From Cyrtodaria siliqua (lineage: Eukaryota; Mollusca; Bivalvia; Adapedonta; Hiatellidae), in assembly GCA_037043455.1 (NCBI GenBank), contig JAWPHD010010193.1, positions 32,197 to 96,196 of the forward strand: a stretch of 64,000 bases of DNA. Reading direction: 5' to 3'. A program made the position numbers and the translations under genes. Below the pieces are notes generated by a model. The model ran no database searches. It was given only the letters and a program-made list of their open reading frames with translations, and was not told the DNA's origin. Below are positions 45,701-56,817 of the stretch, in pieces (the stretch's first letter is position 1; the number at the start of each line of letters is the position of its first letter).

Positions 45701-48700
45701 CAACCAAACATAGGATATGACCTCACCATATGATGACTGTGTTCATTTTTTTTGGGGGGGGGGGGTAGTCAAAAGTCAAATACACTAAAAATTCAATTAC
45801 ACCATCATTTTTCCATATTTTTGCACATAACTTGGTATATGTAATCGTCTATGAAAGATAAACAACATATCAAACGATTTTATTATCGTCGGGGTGGGAG
45901 TGGGGGGGGATAATTATGTCTCAAATGAAACATTATGATGATGCGATTACACTGTATACAATTGTTTCCTCCTACATCATCGGTGGGGCCTGGAGGAAGG
46001 GGCATCAAATACACTAATATTTCATTTATGGTGTCATTTTTTCATACTTTTGCACATTAATTGGTATAATTGTCTTCTATGAAAGAGATACACAGAATGT
46101 CAAATGATTTATTATTTAAAACTCTGACGTCTTCCCTGGTGCTGGAGGGGGTGGGTGGTGCAGGGTAACAGGGGACAATTTTTTTTTTTTAATTATATCT
46201 CAAATGAACATTTTCATGAAGGGATTACATTGTACTGGGGAGGGGGGTGGGGTGCAACTATCTCTTTTTCTTTCTCAATAAAATGTAATAATTTTGGAAA
46301 TATCAGTATAATTTGCTCCAGGGTCACCATGGGACTCTGGGATAGGATAATACTATTTCTGATCTGAGTATCAAAGAACGATCGAAAAAATTACATGTAA
46401 AATGGATACAGGGTTAAAGGGAATTGACCTGTGTGAAGAAAACATGGGTATTTTGCGATGGCGCGCTGTCAAATTTGTTCTAGTTTATTTTTCAAAACTG
46501 GTGGCGTCCTGTTAATTTTTCTTGCATATTTGCAAATAAGTATTTGGATAATTTTATTTGTATTTGATTATACATATACCAGATTTATGTGATTGTTGGT
46601 TGACCACTACTTTACGCTGTCACATGCAGAGGGTAGGACCCGCCACCTTCCTCCATTCATATCCTTTTTGTCATTTTTTACCAAGCTCATTCAAGGTCTT
46701 TATCAGGACACCGCATAAGCAAACGTGGAAATGTGGCTCCATCATAAATGGAGTGTCTGCTATAGAATTTGCAGCAACTCTGTAGTTCTGATTTGTTTAT
46801 TCCTGTTAGGTGCCATATAGCCTTTCATGTGTTGGTGTACCTTAAAACCCAATTCAATTCAATTAAACTACTTTTAGATAGCCTTAAATTGTGTCCTTTA
46901 ATTATCACTCGAAACATAATATCTTCTCATTTTACATTTTATATGTTGACATTGAGCGGTCGCCAAAATCACCAATGGCTCCTAAACTCGGTTGTCGGCG
47001 ATTAAAATTTCGAAAATTAGCCGTTCCGACGATTGATTTTTTGGAATAAAACCCCCCAATGGGCCCAATAATTTGGTGCAATAAACTTAGCTTCTCCAGA
47101 CGTCTTATCAGTCGCCACATGTCACCCTCATAATTACTAATATTAAACAAAGTCAATAACACAGAGTCTGTCACTCTACTAGGGAAGGCAACTGAAACCT
47201 AATTAACATCAAACCCCAGGCTTCAAGCATTGTTGCCAACTTCAAAAAGCAACTCTGCAAAGGCAAGGCAAAAAAATAAATATTGGATCTGCAATGTTAA
47301 TAAATGTTATACATACCATCTTCTTCTCCCTCCTCTGTATCATGGGATGAGTTGGGCTTTCCAGTTATAACGTGAACTGAAAACAAATAAAAACAATTAT
47401 AACTTGTGTAATAAAGCCATGAAATATTTATCCTATTACACTGGTGGTATAAATATGCGAATGAAGGCTGAATCATTGTTTGGTTTGTCTGCTCAGCTTG
47501 GTGTGCATCGGAATAACCTCGTCAATTTCTTACTGCTGAAAATACGGGGTTATGGAAATCGATGAGGTAGTTCCGTTGTATGGTGTTGAACGGAGAAGAC
47601 AGATCGAGTCAACATATGATGTCATCACACAATACAACATCATCTAACAACGTTATAATTATATTGACAGTTACAATAATATTGTAATACTTGATAAATA
47701 ATTCTTCAAGATTGTTGTTTGTCCCTTTAAATGTGAAAAATTTAAATCCGTATTTTCAAACTGCTCTTCAAATGCAAAACGAGGACATGTAATGGAATTA
47801 CTTTTATGCAACACTGAACCCAATATTTCTCACAGAGACAGTGTGTGCACCTCAACAAGAAAACTAGAGTACTGGAATAGGTAATTAAGGCTCTTCAAAG
47901 TCCAGGACCAAAACTCAGTTAACTAAGGCTGTGGTTAAAATTAGCACTAGCCTAAAGGTGAAATACTAGTAAAGTTTAATTTGGGATAGTAAAAGTCTAG
48001 AAATCTATATAGTCGGGCTTGCGAAAACTGTAATAAGTCTAAATGATTATATAATAATTTGGGCTAGTGAACAAAAATCCTAATTTCTTTGACTGTTAAG
48101 ATCGTTCACATAATGTATTGGGGAAACATGACCTGTATAAAGGAACAGTTTTAAGAGGCCTATGGTAGGAAGAAGGCAAAGTAAATAGAGTGGGTAGAAA
48201 CTTGCAGAGGCAGAGGATGGAAAACATGGTTGTTCCCTGTGGAAGTATGTTTAAATGTAGAGGTTTTCCGGCCCAATCAGTCTGGACGATTCTAAGTGCA
48301 CTGGGAATAAAAGGAAGGGCATGAAGACAGCTGTGCAAGCACTTGGCAAGGTTGCAGAGAGAGCATCTAGTTGGTTCGGGTTCAGACTTGAAGACAAAAT
48401 ATGGCAGCCATCACAGACGGGCAGTACTTGATCACTACTGTTGACCCGCCATCTAGTGAGTGTACCCAGCGGAAGGATGGGCACTCGGCTAATGACGTCT
48501 GTGAAAAGCAACTGTATATCGACAATGTCAGCCAACAGAGTGCAGATATTTCTCACTGATGGCTCTTGTCAACTCAACCACGACCATGTGTAGATCCTTT
48601 AAATAAGAACCAGCTATACCCATCTCAATAGTAACTACAGTATCCATAAGTGAAGACTGTCTTGCCAAATCCAGGCTTCGTTAATGCGGAGAAGAGAAAC

Positions 48701-50053
48701 ACTGCTTACTGTTCTGTGGTGATCACTTCAATATTAGAGAGAACAAATATTTGTGTAGACAAATTTTATTGACAGAAAGTTATGAAAAGAAAAAATAACA
48801 ATAGATACAGCAAATATGAAAAATACAAATCAAACAAATTTGATATTATTTGGCTGTTGGGCAAGGTATTGCCTTGTCAGAGTGCTTCTAAACAACTTGT
48901 CACTTATTTTGAGTATAATAATATCCTAATTCCGTGTATCGAATTTTTTAGAGGCAAAGGCACTGATTTCCATATGTACAGCATCCAAATTCTCCTTAGT
49001 GGCATTCTGTATTCCACTCACTTTGTTATTTGCAGTATTTCAGACATCAGCCTTACTGGGGTCTGGAAAGACCGTAAGATCTGAGTCGGTGCTTTTAAAA
49101 AAAAAAAAAGTGCGGGGGAGGAGTGTATCAAGGTAGTGGGTACAATGCTTTGGGGGGTATAGAATCACTTGGGTTAAACGTCTCATTTAAAATAAAAGGA
49201 AAATGTTTATTTAACTTCTGATTTAGATTTACCTTTTTAGTTGTATGATAGCAAAATTTCTAAAATTATTGTCCTGAAGCTGTGATTTTTTAATAGGCGT
49301 TTTTGCACCAATATTTACATAATTTCATTTTATCCTTAAAAGTGCCAAAATTCAACAAATTACCTTAATTGATTATTGTATTTTGACTTTGTCCCTAACA
49401 TTTGTTAAAACAGCAAATATTAATTTCTGAGTTTATTGTGACAGTATGAATTTTTCGTTTCAAAAACACCACACTTCATTCAGGTAGTATAGAATCATTT
49501 TTTCTGAGAGGTGTTGCACGTAGTGATATTTTTTGCATGGAAAAATGTCCCAAATAATTTCACCGTTGAATAAATGTATGCTTATATGATATATCTTCAA
49601 GCCTTGAAAGTTTTAAAATAATCTAAAATACATGAGCTGAGAAAATTGATTTTAAATAGGAACTGATTCTTTACTATCAATGATTCTATACACCCCCAAA
49701 GCACTGTACTCTGCTCAGCAGCCCGGTAAGCTCAATTGGTAGAGCACTTGCCTCATGACATATATTGATATAAACAAGTTTGAGTCCCATACTGACTGGC
49801 CACAGTTTTCCCCCTTGGTTTATTAATTATTAACGCCTTCTCCTATCCCACAGAAGAGTTACTTTTTAGAAGAATAAGTGCAGAAAATAGATAGAAATGA
49901 AATTTAAAAGAACTCACTCTTTTTAAACGGATTTACACTGTAGTTTGTGTACAATTTTTGATGTCTCTGTTCTTTATGAATTGTTTCACATAATATAGCA
50001 TTTTGGTGAACGAAGTTCAGTGGATCTTTCTCAAATTTTGTGGCTGTTGCCAT
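42645..50053 (-). CDS. CFAP144: CFAP144 / FAM183 family ciliary protein, four exons, complete
   Basis: Four exons (50053-49918, 47376-47317, 45583-45480, 42758-42645) join in phase into 137 residues, the usual length of this family. Recognisable blocks are HQNAILCETIHKEQRHQKLY, VNPFKKIHVITGKPNS, KKYTYPQTEAQEVGWITRPL and DRSDRRLHHFRQNTAITKYM. FAM183 proteins lie inside axonemal doublet microtubules of motile cilia and sperm flagella. No signal peptide or membrane segment is present, and all splice sites are GT..AG. The last intron holds a 73-bp satellite and an antisense Helentron-like element. Identification is by remembered family motifs; a database search would settle the symbol. Confidence 0.85.
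42871..43277. mobile_element. MITE with 60-bp inverted termini (407 bp)
   Basis: Left GAATTATTTTATTATTAGAA and right-inverted GAATTATTTTATTTTTAGAA continue to TTTTGTG, TGG.TTC.AGAA and TCATTACTCA. Flanked by TTA on both sides. The centre has four copies of ATTATGACATCAC-like text (43075-43140). Confidence 0.75.
43815..44830. repeat. 73-bp satellite array
   Basis: About 14 units of CAGTGAGTGGTATATTACAT, AGTGTATGTCCCATTCAGC, ACATGTACTGTTATATC and TAGACTGGTTATATATC. Full units are 73 bp; three or four shortened units of about 43 bp lack the GAGTGGTATATTACATAG block. Lies in the last CFAP144 intron. Confidence 0.95.
44860..45392 (+). mobile_element. Helentron-like element F
   Basis: The head region (TATACGCTTGTTGAAAAAC, TATTATGGTATGGCA, GTCCGTCCGTCCGTCC) is present twice, offset about 140 bp. 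A body with AAGGTCACTAGGTCAAAGG follows. The tail hairpin GGGCA/TGCCC (45368-45384) is followed by TCTTGTT. Antisense to CFAP144. Confidence 0.65.
45480..45583 (-). CDS. CFAP144: CFAP144 exon 3
   Basis: - strand acceptor CCTCTTTTTCAG, donor GTAAGA. The two first bases complete Glu from exon 2, then HFKKVISRAQLEPVKKYTYP and QTEAQEVGWITRPL. The block KKY..TQTE.QE.GW is typical of the FAM183 family. Confidence 0.88.
45725..46400 (+). repeat. About 240-bp degenerate tandem repeat with G runs
   Basis: About three units share CAAATACACTAA, TCATTTTT.CATA..TTTGCACAT, ATGAAAGA and ATCTCAAATGAA..ATT. A 13-base G run is at 45754-45766 and others near 45905. Lies between CFAP144 exons 3 and 2. Confidence 0.6.
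46640..46866 (+). mobile_element. SINE-like repeat S2, copy 2
   Basis: Shares GGAGTGTCTGCTATAGAATT, TGCAGCAACTCTG, TCCTGTTAGGTGCCATATA and TGTGTTGGTG with the copies at 41645 and 50846; tail AAACCCAATTCAATTCAATT. Confidence 0.65.
47317..47376 (-). CDS. CFAP144: CFAP144 exon 2 (60 bp)
   Basis: - strand acceptor TTTGTTTTCAG, donor GTATGT. Completes Ile, then HVITGKPNSSHDTEEGEED and one base. The acidic stretch precedes the conserved KKYTYPQTE block. Confidence 0.85.
47377..49130. other. CFAP144 intron 1, nothing recognised
   Basis: Overlapping - strand open frames at 48096-48556 have no domain or splice logic and are not proposed as exons. Confidence 0.4.
49141..49711. mobile_element. Inverted-repeat element (about 570 bp)
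   Basis: The left GTACAATGCTTTGGGGGG then TATAGAATCA is matched by the inverted right end (AGTACAGTGCTTTGGGGG then TGTATAGAATCA). A target duplication was not resolved. Confidence 0.55.
49731..49800 (+). repeat. tRNA-like sequence (SINE head or pseudo-tRNA)
   Basis: AGCTCAATTGGTAGAGCAC resembles a tRNA D-arm/A box and AAGTTTGAGTCCC resembles a T-arm/B box with spacing close to a tRNA. The acceptor stem does not pair well, so a functional tRNA is unlikely. Confidence 0.5.
49918..50053 (-). CDS. CFAP144: CFAP144 exon 1 (start exon)
   Basis: The ATG at 50053-50051 (AAAGATGGC) is the first in frame. It encodes MATATKFEKDPLNFVHQNAI, LCETIHKEQRHQKLYTNYSV and NPFKK plus one base. Donor GTGAGT. The pattern HQ.AI..ETI.KE.R.Q.L is the family's N-terminal signature. 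Confidence 0.88.
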
Positions 50054-50845
50054 CTTTCGTGAAGAAAGTTGACAATTAAATAAAATAGTCTACTGTACAC
50101 CACTTCCTTATAATTATTTACAGGTTGTCAAGGTCGTTGTTATGAAGAGTATGGTACTCAGCATAGCACCCTAATTTTATAATAAATTTTCTTTGCTGGA
50201 CCGGAAACCAGATTTCACTAAATTTAATTTACATGTTTTATTATTTTTAAATAAAAAGCCCGTATTTAAATTCGAATTAATGACCTAATTTTGTACTTAA
50301 TTCAAAATTATTAATAATTAAAAAATAGAAAAAGTCCGTTGTTTGTTTTGATCCCATAATTCATTGGAAGACGCCATTTTGAACGGAAAGTTCGATAATT
50401 TTGCAAAATTTTGACATAATTTCAAGAAAAAATAACTATTATCGCTGATAGATTCATACAAATTTAATGCTTTAGACATACCTATACAGAGACGTTCTAA
50501 AACAGGTAATCATTCGTTTTTCTTTTAGCTAAGTGCTGTTTTATAACGACTACACAGAATTGTATGAATGTTTTAAAGTGGGTGGGGTATGATCCTCAGA
50601 GTTCAGTTCTCCGATATTTTGTGTAATGTTGCATATAATTTTGTTCGTGAGCTGTAAATAGCAATGATATCAATTGAGGCCACTAAAGTACAGCTAAATT
50701 TTAATGGAAAAAAGAGCCATTGTTCAATATATGTATAATTAAAATCCAATAGAACCCCTCAGAGTTCTTGGACTGGACAAATCTATAAATACTTGTACGT
50801 ATATGCAATAGCTTAGCAATTTTTAAACAGTATTGGTCTGTGATT
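50054..50845. other. Upstream of CFAP144
   Basis: Expected to hold the CFAP144 promoter on the - strand. No clear RFX X-box could be identified by eye. Confidence 0.35.
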
Positions 50846-51300
50846 TTGAACTGGCTAAGTGGTTAGCGTGCTTGTCTCTGGATCAAGAACTCTGGGTTTT
50901 GTTTGTCAGTTCAGTTGTATTATGGCCTTTTTTTCTTTCTGAAAGCTTCCATTGGAGGGATAGGCAGAGGGGTAGAATCCCCCCAAATTCATGTTCATTT
51001 TAGTTTTTTTTGTTCATGTTCATTGAAGGTCTTATCATGATCCCTGCATTGTTTCAGGTGCCATCTCGCTCACATCAGGAGAGCAAAGGCAAAAAACAAT
51101 AAACGTGGCTCCAGCGTAAATGGGGTGTCTACACTAGAATTTGCAGCAACTCTGCAGTTCAGGGTGAGATGGTTCTAGGCCCATTCTCCATATTTTATCT
51201 CGATGTACAAGGAGGACGAGCCTGGCATGTTCATTCCTGTTAGGCGCCATATAACCTTTAATGTGTTGGTGCGCCTTAAATCCCCAATTCAATTTAAATT
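50846..51300 (+). mobile_element. SINE-like repeat S2, copy 3, with tRNA-like head
   Basis: Starts with GGCTAAGTGGTTAGCGTGC (tRNA A-box-like), then the S2 body (AATTTGCAGCAACTCTGCAG, TATTTTATCTCGATGTAC, TTAGGCGCCATATAACC) and tail CCCCAATTCAATTTAAATT. It is the longest copy, so it best shows the family's structure. Confidence 0.65.
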
Positions 51301-52189
51301 TTGAAAGCTTCCACGCTACATAATTTGAGCAAGGTACTGTGAACATATGCCATCCTTCAGAGGAGATGTAAAGCTATTCACCCTTGATCAGGGCGAGAAA
51401 TACCCTGCGTACCATCGCTGTCAGTCTTCATGAAAAAACAACATTTTGAGCTACTAGCTCATCGGGGATATGACTTGAAAACATTTACTAGCCCGAACAC
51501 ATTTCTAACGACTCGAATTTTTTAAAGTGTAATTTCAGTCTTATTTTTAGACAAATATGTACAGATGGTCCTACATGTAACTTGCACTTTCCGCGATGTA
51601 ACTATTTGATCATCGCGGATTTCCCTCCAGAATTACCTGAGTTCCGTCGTGATCCGCAGAAATCACAAATGTCCAATAAAGCTGACGAAAAGTTGCCTTC
51701 ACGGTAGTTGTGGCCTATGGCTATTCCATCGCGGGTTCGCGATGAATTTCTAAATGACTGAAAACTCGGCAGATCAACATTTGCAGTTTTTTCATTAAGT
51801 GTGCACATTTAATGAACAACAACAACAGGTTCAGTGTGTACATGCACAGTCAGAAGTTGAATTAAAGGGACACACGGAAATCTAATTGCACAAAATTTGA
51901 CAAAGCATAATGTAATACAAAACACAAAGATGTTAAACATAATCAAAACATCTAATTTATAAAACCATTCAGTTGAGACTGTCCTAAATGGGGAAAAATT
52001 CAACACCTGCTACTTGACACGTAGGCCTTTACGTCCTGCAGTTATCCGTGTCGACTTGCAAAAAAATGCCGCCAACATCCAAGGGTTTATAATAGGTTGA
52101 CCCACTGTTTTATACACAATATCCAACTTTATATATGACGATGATAAGTAGTATGTTTAATATAAAGAGGAAATAAATTTTTCAGAGTT
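51301..52189. other. Intergenic, nothing recognised
   Basis: No supported exon or repeat. Confidence 0.35.
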
Positions 52190-52340
52190 GTAGAAATGGC
52201 AAAGATTAGTCCGATTCTTACGGATGGACAGTACTGGTTCTGCCAAGGAAAAGTGGGGGCCCACAAAAAAAGAATTTGACCGTCATATATAACCTCACCT
52301 GTTGAAAACGACGTAAAACACCATAAAAAAAATATAATCC
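52190..52340 (+). mobile_element. Ser-tRNA-headed SINE, 5'-truncated copy
   Basis: GGACAGTACTGGTTCTGCC and GACGTAAAACACCAT match the body and 3' end of the copies at 26735-27000 and 62314-62545. Confidence 0.6.
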
Positions 52341-52380
52341 TTTTATACAAATATACATGTACAATTTAATGTATTCTTAA

Positions 52381-53657
52381 GGCCATCCTTAAAAAAATGT
52401 TGGTTTGCAGTGCTCCGACCCAGAATTTTTGAGGTGGGTAGGAAGGTAGGTGAATTTTTTTTTAATTTTTTTTTTTTGTTGCTTTATGCTTGATTACCAT
52501 TTATATGTTAAAAACATAAAACAGTTTAAATCCTCACCCTCCAAGGCACTAAAACTAGGTTTACTATACACAAGGCAACATTAAACAACACCATGAAGAT
52601 GTTTGTATAAAAGACAAGGACTTCTTTAAACATTTTTAATATTGTCAGAATACTAATTTCATAATTATATTCTCTAAAAGTGCCTTCCAAAAAGACTGGG
52701 TGTTACTTAAAGCTGATATCCCGCCAACAACAGGGAAATTGTACAGAGAAATGTAGGCTACACCGTTTCTAAGCCTAGTATTGATGTAACTTACATATAT
52801 CTGCTACAATGTTATACTTTGTATAAATTTGTATCCTCACAGGCTTTAAAAAGCCTATTGGAAATTTGGAATAAAGTATCTATCTGTATGTTGCGAATCT
52901 ACAATATCAACGCCTTAACTGGCCAGGAAAAACATCAACCTATTTAACAGACGCGTGTGTATTATGTAATAAACACTACATACATGTACATGGGTTAAAT
53001 CAGGCATAACAACTTGATCCTGAGATTGACACAGTTTTTAACTCAAGCGGACGTTTTGCAGCCATTTTGACAAGAATTTCATCTTTTTTTATTATACTGC
53101 TCACTCGATAATCCTATTGTTTACCAAATTATCTATGACTATCAAGTTCCTTCTAAAAATAATTAAAAATTACTTTCCAATCTTTAAATTTCAACACTCG
53201 CCGAAATTATTTTCATATTGATCAATATTGGGTCGACTTCGTCAATTAAATCGTCGCTCATTATATACCGTTTTATGCGGTCACTTATTCAATCAATCTA
53301 TTACCTAATCAGTCAGCTGTTATATAACTAATCTGCTTTTACGATCAATCAAGAGTAATTATTGCCAGTCATCCTAAAACTGTGAAATTTGACGACTGTT
53401 TATTCCAATTATGCCGTGTAGGATGCGAGTGTAATTACCTTGACAGGCTGGGTATCGGTTTTCCCACTTCGATTGGCGCATTATGCAACATCGAGGGGGA
53501 ACCAGTCTCGTTTATATGAACCGCAAGGAAAAAATCTACTGGAAAAGATCGAGAAAAAAAAATTCGGCGCCATGAAACACCAAAAAAAAAGTTTGAGTCG
53601 CGGCCATTTGTATGAGTCGGTCGCGCACTGCAAACCAACAATTTTTTAAGGATGGCC
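52381..53657. mobile_element. Harbinger-like element (1277 bp), non-coding
   Basis: Termini GGCCATCCTTAAAAAAATG and inverted GGCCATCCTTAAAAAATTG, then TTGGTTTGCAGTGC / TTGGTTTGCAGTGC. The 3-bp duplication TAA is exact (52378-52380, 53658-53660). No transposase was seen. It shares terminal sequence with the MITE at 3978. Confidence 0.85.
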
Positions 53658-54960
53658 TAAATAAAAACAAAAATGCATGTAGACTTTGTGTATCGTCTTT
53701 TATTTAATACTTATCAGATATATGCTTTTATTAAAGAAATGGCGTGCATATGTATATGGTTTCTTTTGGCTATCAAAAGAAGAACAAGCAATCGGATCAT
53801 AACATAATTGTTGTTTTCTAAATGTCAAAACTCAATTAGTGTTAATGATACAATTACTACACGGCCTTTGTTCAGTGTTACTGTTTTAATAAGTTTTGTT
53901 CGATCTAAGTTTCTTTAAATGCAGCATGTTTTAGTATGGCGTCAGACCTGTGATAAATTACGTTCCTGCATTGTCTGTTTGCTTTTTGACATGTTCATAC
54001 TTTGTTTTGATTGTTGAATGTTAAAAAACAGGAAAATTCTGATAACGTTATTCAAGTATGTTCAAGCCTGAGTAATGTACATGCATTGCAGTGCTCACAC
54101 TGGCCATTTTAAATTAATAGCCACACATTTTTTAGTTAAGAAAATAATAGCCAGCATTAATGCGTTAAATTTGGTCTGTCGTAAGAGCCAAATTTTCAAT
54201 CAGGTTTTATTAGACTATCAGGGCCTCCTCTGGCTATATTTTTCTTTTTGTCACCACTTTCTCCAAGTAAAAGAAGTAGGAGCCTAGACTAGAATTCATT
54301 TAAAAGTAGGATTCCAGGAACTCCTTACACATTGATAAAACAAAGAATGATGGATTAAATAATGAATAGAAATATATATATCTGTCATCTATATATCGTT
54401 TTTCTTTCCACCAACATGTATTTGTAAAGGACAGTTTTTCTCATTCGATTATGTAAAAAAAAAAAAAATATCGAAATTATGTACCATCCGAAGTACTATG
54501 ACACCGCACTTTTACGGCCCGAAAATTTCAAAACATTTGATCAAAATACCATCAATTACGAACTTTTTTCATGCATTAATGCGTTTTGAATGCCAACAAT
54601 GGTCTTTCTTATCAAAGGGGAAAGAAAACACAACCCTAATAGTAGGATAATGTAGTTTTATGTCATTAATTGTCGATCTCAAAGTTGTGACAAATTGAAA
54701 CTGCCGACACGAAGCAAGCCAGGCACAATATTCAAACTTCTTATTGTTTCAATGTTTTAATTACTTTATTGCAAGTGTTTTCACAGTTCACAATACACAT
54801 GGGAGTTTGCTACCTATCGGGATCATGATGGGATAGCTATTAATGCAGATGAAAGTAGCGACTATGTTCATAATAGTGCGTGCACAAATTAATTTCTTCT
54901 CTTCGTAGTTTGTGTACAGAAAAACAAACAGGAAACTGTACCTACTGTTGGATGCGTAAC
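53658..54960. other. Intergenic, nothing recognised
   Basis: AT-rich; no exon, RNA gene or complete repeat supported. Confidence 0.35.
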
Positions 54961-54970
54961 GGATTGTCTG

Positions 54971-55320
54971 ATTGGTCAATCGCCAGAAAGATAACAAATA
55001 ACGGCATATCTGATTGGCTATTCGGTCCACTAATCACATGATGTTCGCGTGTATCAACAATGCCGATTATTCGACAACGAAGTGCCAATTAAGGGAATTA
55101 ACAACTTTTACAAGCGATAATTGATAAGCGCGTGGCGACATCACAGGGGGCGTGAACGGATTATGTAATGTTTATTGCTGTCATTTATTACTTGGGGTGT
55201 CAAACAGACCATTACTCGAATACGAATAAATTATAAAAAAAAAAAAATTAAAATAAAATAATCGCCATTTCTTGTCGACATTTCTTTAAAATAATCGACA
55301 GTATTATAAAATAATCGCAA
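54971..55320 (+). promoter_or_regulatory. Candidate promoter with inverted CCAAT boxes
   Basis: ATTGG at 54971-54975 and 55013-55017 (CCAAT on the - strand), followed by repeated AAAATAATCG motifs up to an ATGGCG at 55321. It could serve FZR1 (first coding exon 1.6 kb downstream) or the small open frame below. Confidence 0.3.
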
Positions 55321-55557
55321 ATGGCGACCATGGCGTATGGTAGCGTGAGCACTGCATTGAGAGTATTACATTGGCTTGTAATTATAATTGTTTATGCACA
55401 TTCTAACTTTATAAAGTCAAATTTGTCCTATCTTTACAATAAAAATGCATACATATACATGAAAGCAAGATCTTTTGATTTGGTTGGCACACTATCTTTC
55501 TATATTTCTTGCTCAAAGAATAAACGTAAACGAAGTAAATTTTTGTCATCTTCCTAA
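55321..55557 (+). CDS. Candidate small membrane protein or first exon (78 codons)
   Basis: The ATG has strong context (GCAAATGGCGACC). The first 40 residues read MATMAYGSVSTALRVLHWLV then IIIVYAHS, with one hydrophobic segment (residues 15-26). The remainder is low in conserved features. A donor-like GTGAGC at 55345 would instead make 55321-55344 a short 5' exon; joined to 56818 it would give an upstream frame ending before the FZR1 start. No family recognised. It may be chance. Confidence 0.2.
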   Translation: MATMAYGSVSTALRVLHWLVIIIVYAHSNFIKSNLSYLYNKNAYIYMKARSFDLVGTLSFYISCSKNKRKRSKFLSSS

Positions 55558-55761
55558 CATCGATAACGTGCGTGTAAAGAATAAATAAACACAACACAGG
55601 ACTGCAGGTCCCACTGTCAATACACACGATGCTGTACATGTACAATGTCAATCAGTTTAATTTGTTCTAAATGGAAATTGTAGATGTGTTTTGGAATAAT
55701 AATAAACATAAATATAACACTCAGATTAAAGGGAATTGACGGCTACCGATCTCCCTCATTA

Positions 55762-56082
55762 GGCAAAAAAAAAAAAACTGTGTTTCCGGTGGCCCGTCCG
55801 ACCCTATTTTTAAGGGGCTGACCCTAAAACTTTTTATGAAAAAAAAAATTTTTTTTTTTATTTGTTCTGAACAATGATTTATCACAATATATCGAGGTAA
55901 ACTGACATCACAGAGAAACTTTCGCTGTATCATCAACTTGTATGGGTTTATGACATAAATACATGTAGAATCTCACACACAATATCTTGCTTCAAAAAAA
56001 AAAAAAAAAAAAAATTCCTGCCTACCGACCCTATTTTTTTAGAGCATGCAATAGGAAACACAACTATATTTTTTTTTTGGCC
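55762..56082. mobile_element. Harbinger-like MITE (321 bp)
   Basis: Left GGCAAAAAAAAAAAAACTG then TGTTTCCGG, right-inverted GGCCAAAAAAAAAATATAG then TGTTTCC; both have CGACCCTATTTTT inside. TTA duplication exact (55759-55761, 56083-56085). Confidence 0.8.
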
Positions 56083-56817
56083 TTAGTAGGCTTCAGTGCC
56101 AAGTTCCTGAAACATAAAATGGATACAAAGTGTATATTCTAGATGTGCTTAAAAGTATGTGTACAAATTATACTAAACACAGCTCTTGATACATGTAATA
56201 TGTATGTTATTCACATGAACATGCATAAACATGGTTGATTTCCACCTTATTACCCTCCGCGATGCCACAATTCACCGACCACTAACCAGTTTTTCCGAGG
56301 GGCTAAGCGGAAAATGCAAGTTCCGCTTGGGACCATTCTGTATATTGTCACGGAAAATTACAGTATAGAATAATATCACAAATAATTAAATAAACTAAAG
56401 AATTTTATTGTTTTGACAATTTGTTCTCAGTCTGGGTTCCGTTTAATTCAATGATTTTTTGACTCACTAATGTCTGCATTTGCATTTTTATGCTGGTCTT
56501 TTTATGCCGGGTTTGGCTCCTTCGAAATAATGAAGAAAGCTCATCGTCAGTTCATTACCAGTCGGGTTTACATCGAAGTATTGATTCATACTAAATATCG
56601 CTCCTTTGTCCCCAACCTCGTTAGAAAACAACAAATAAAATTGAAAACCAGTCTGTTCTGAAACTCAGAGTTTGAGCTCCCAGCGGTGAGAGACGAGACA
56701 TTTTCAGACGCAGCGTTTAATGAGCAGGAGTTGGAATATGAATTAAACGGCAAACACTGTTATCAGAGAAATTAGAGCCATTTCAGAGTAATCATATTCA
56801 TGCTTCATTTTTTTCAG

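Noticed and set aside
48096..48556. Two overlapping - strand frames in CFAP144 intron 1
   Set aside because: No recognisable domain, no fitting splice sites, and the CFAP144 exons join perfectly without them.
49731..49800. Functional tRNA gene
   Set aside because: D-arm and T-arm-like boxes are present but the acceptor stem does not pair; a SINE head or pseudo-tRNA fits better.
50846..50925. Functional serine or leucine tRNA
   Set aside because: Only an A-box-like segment is convincing; the B box is degraded and the S2 repeat body follows.
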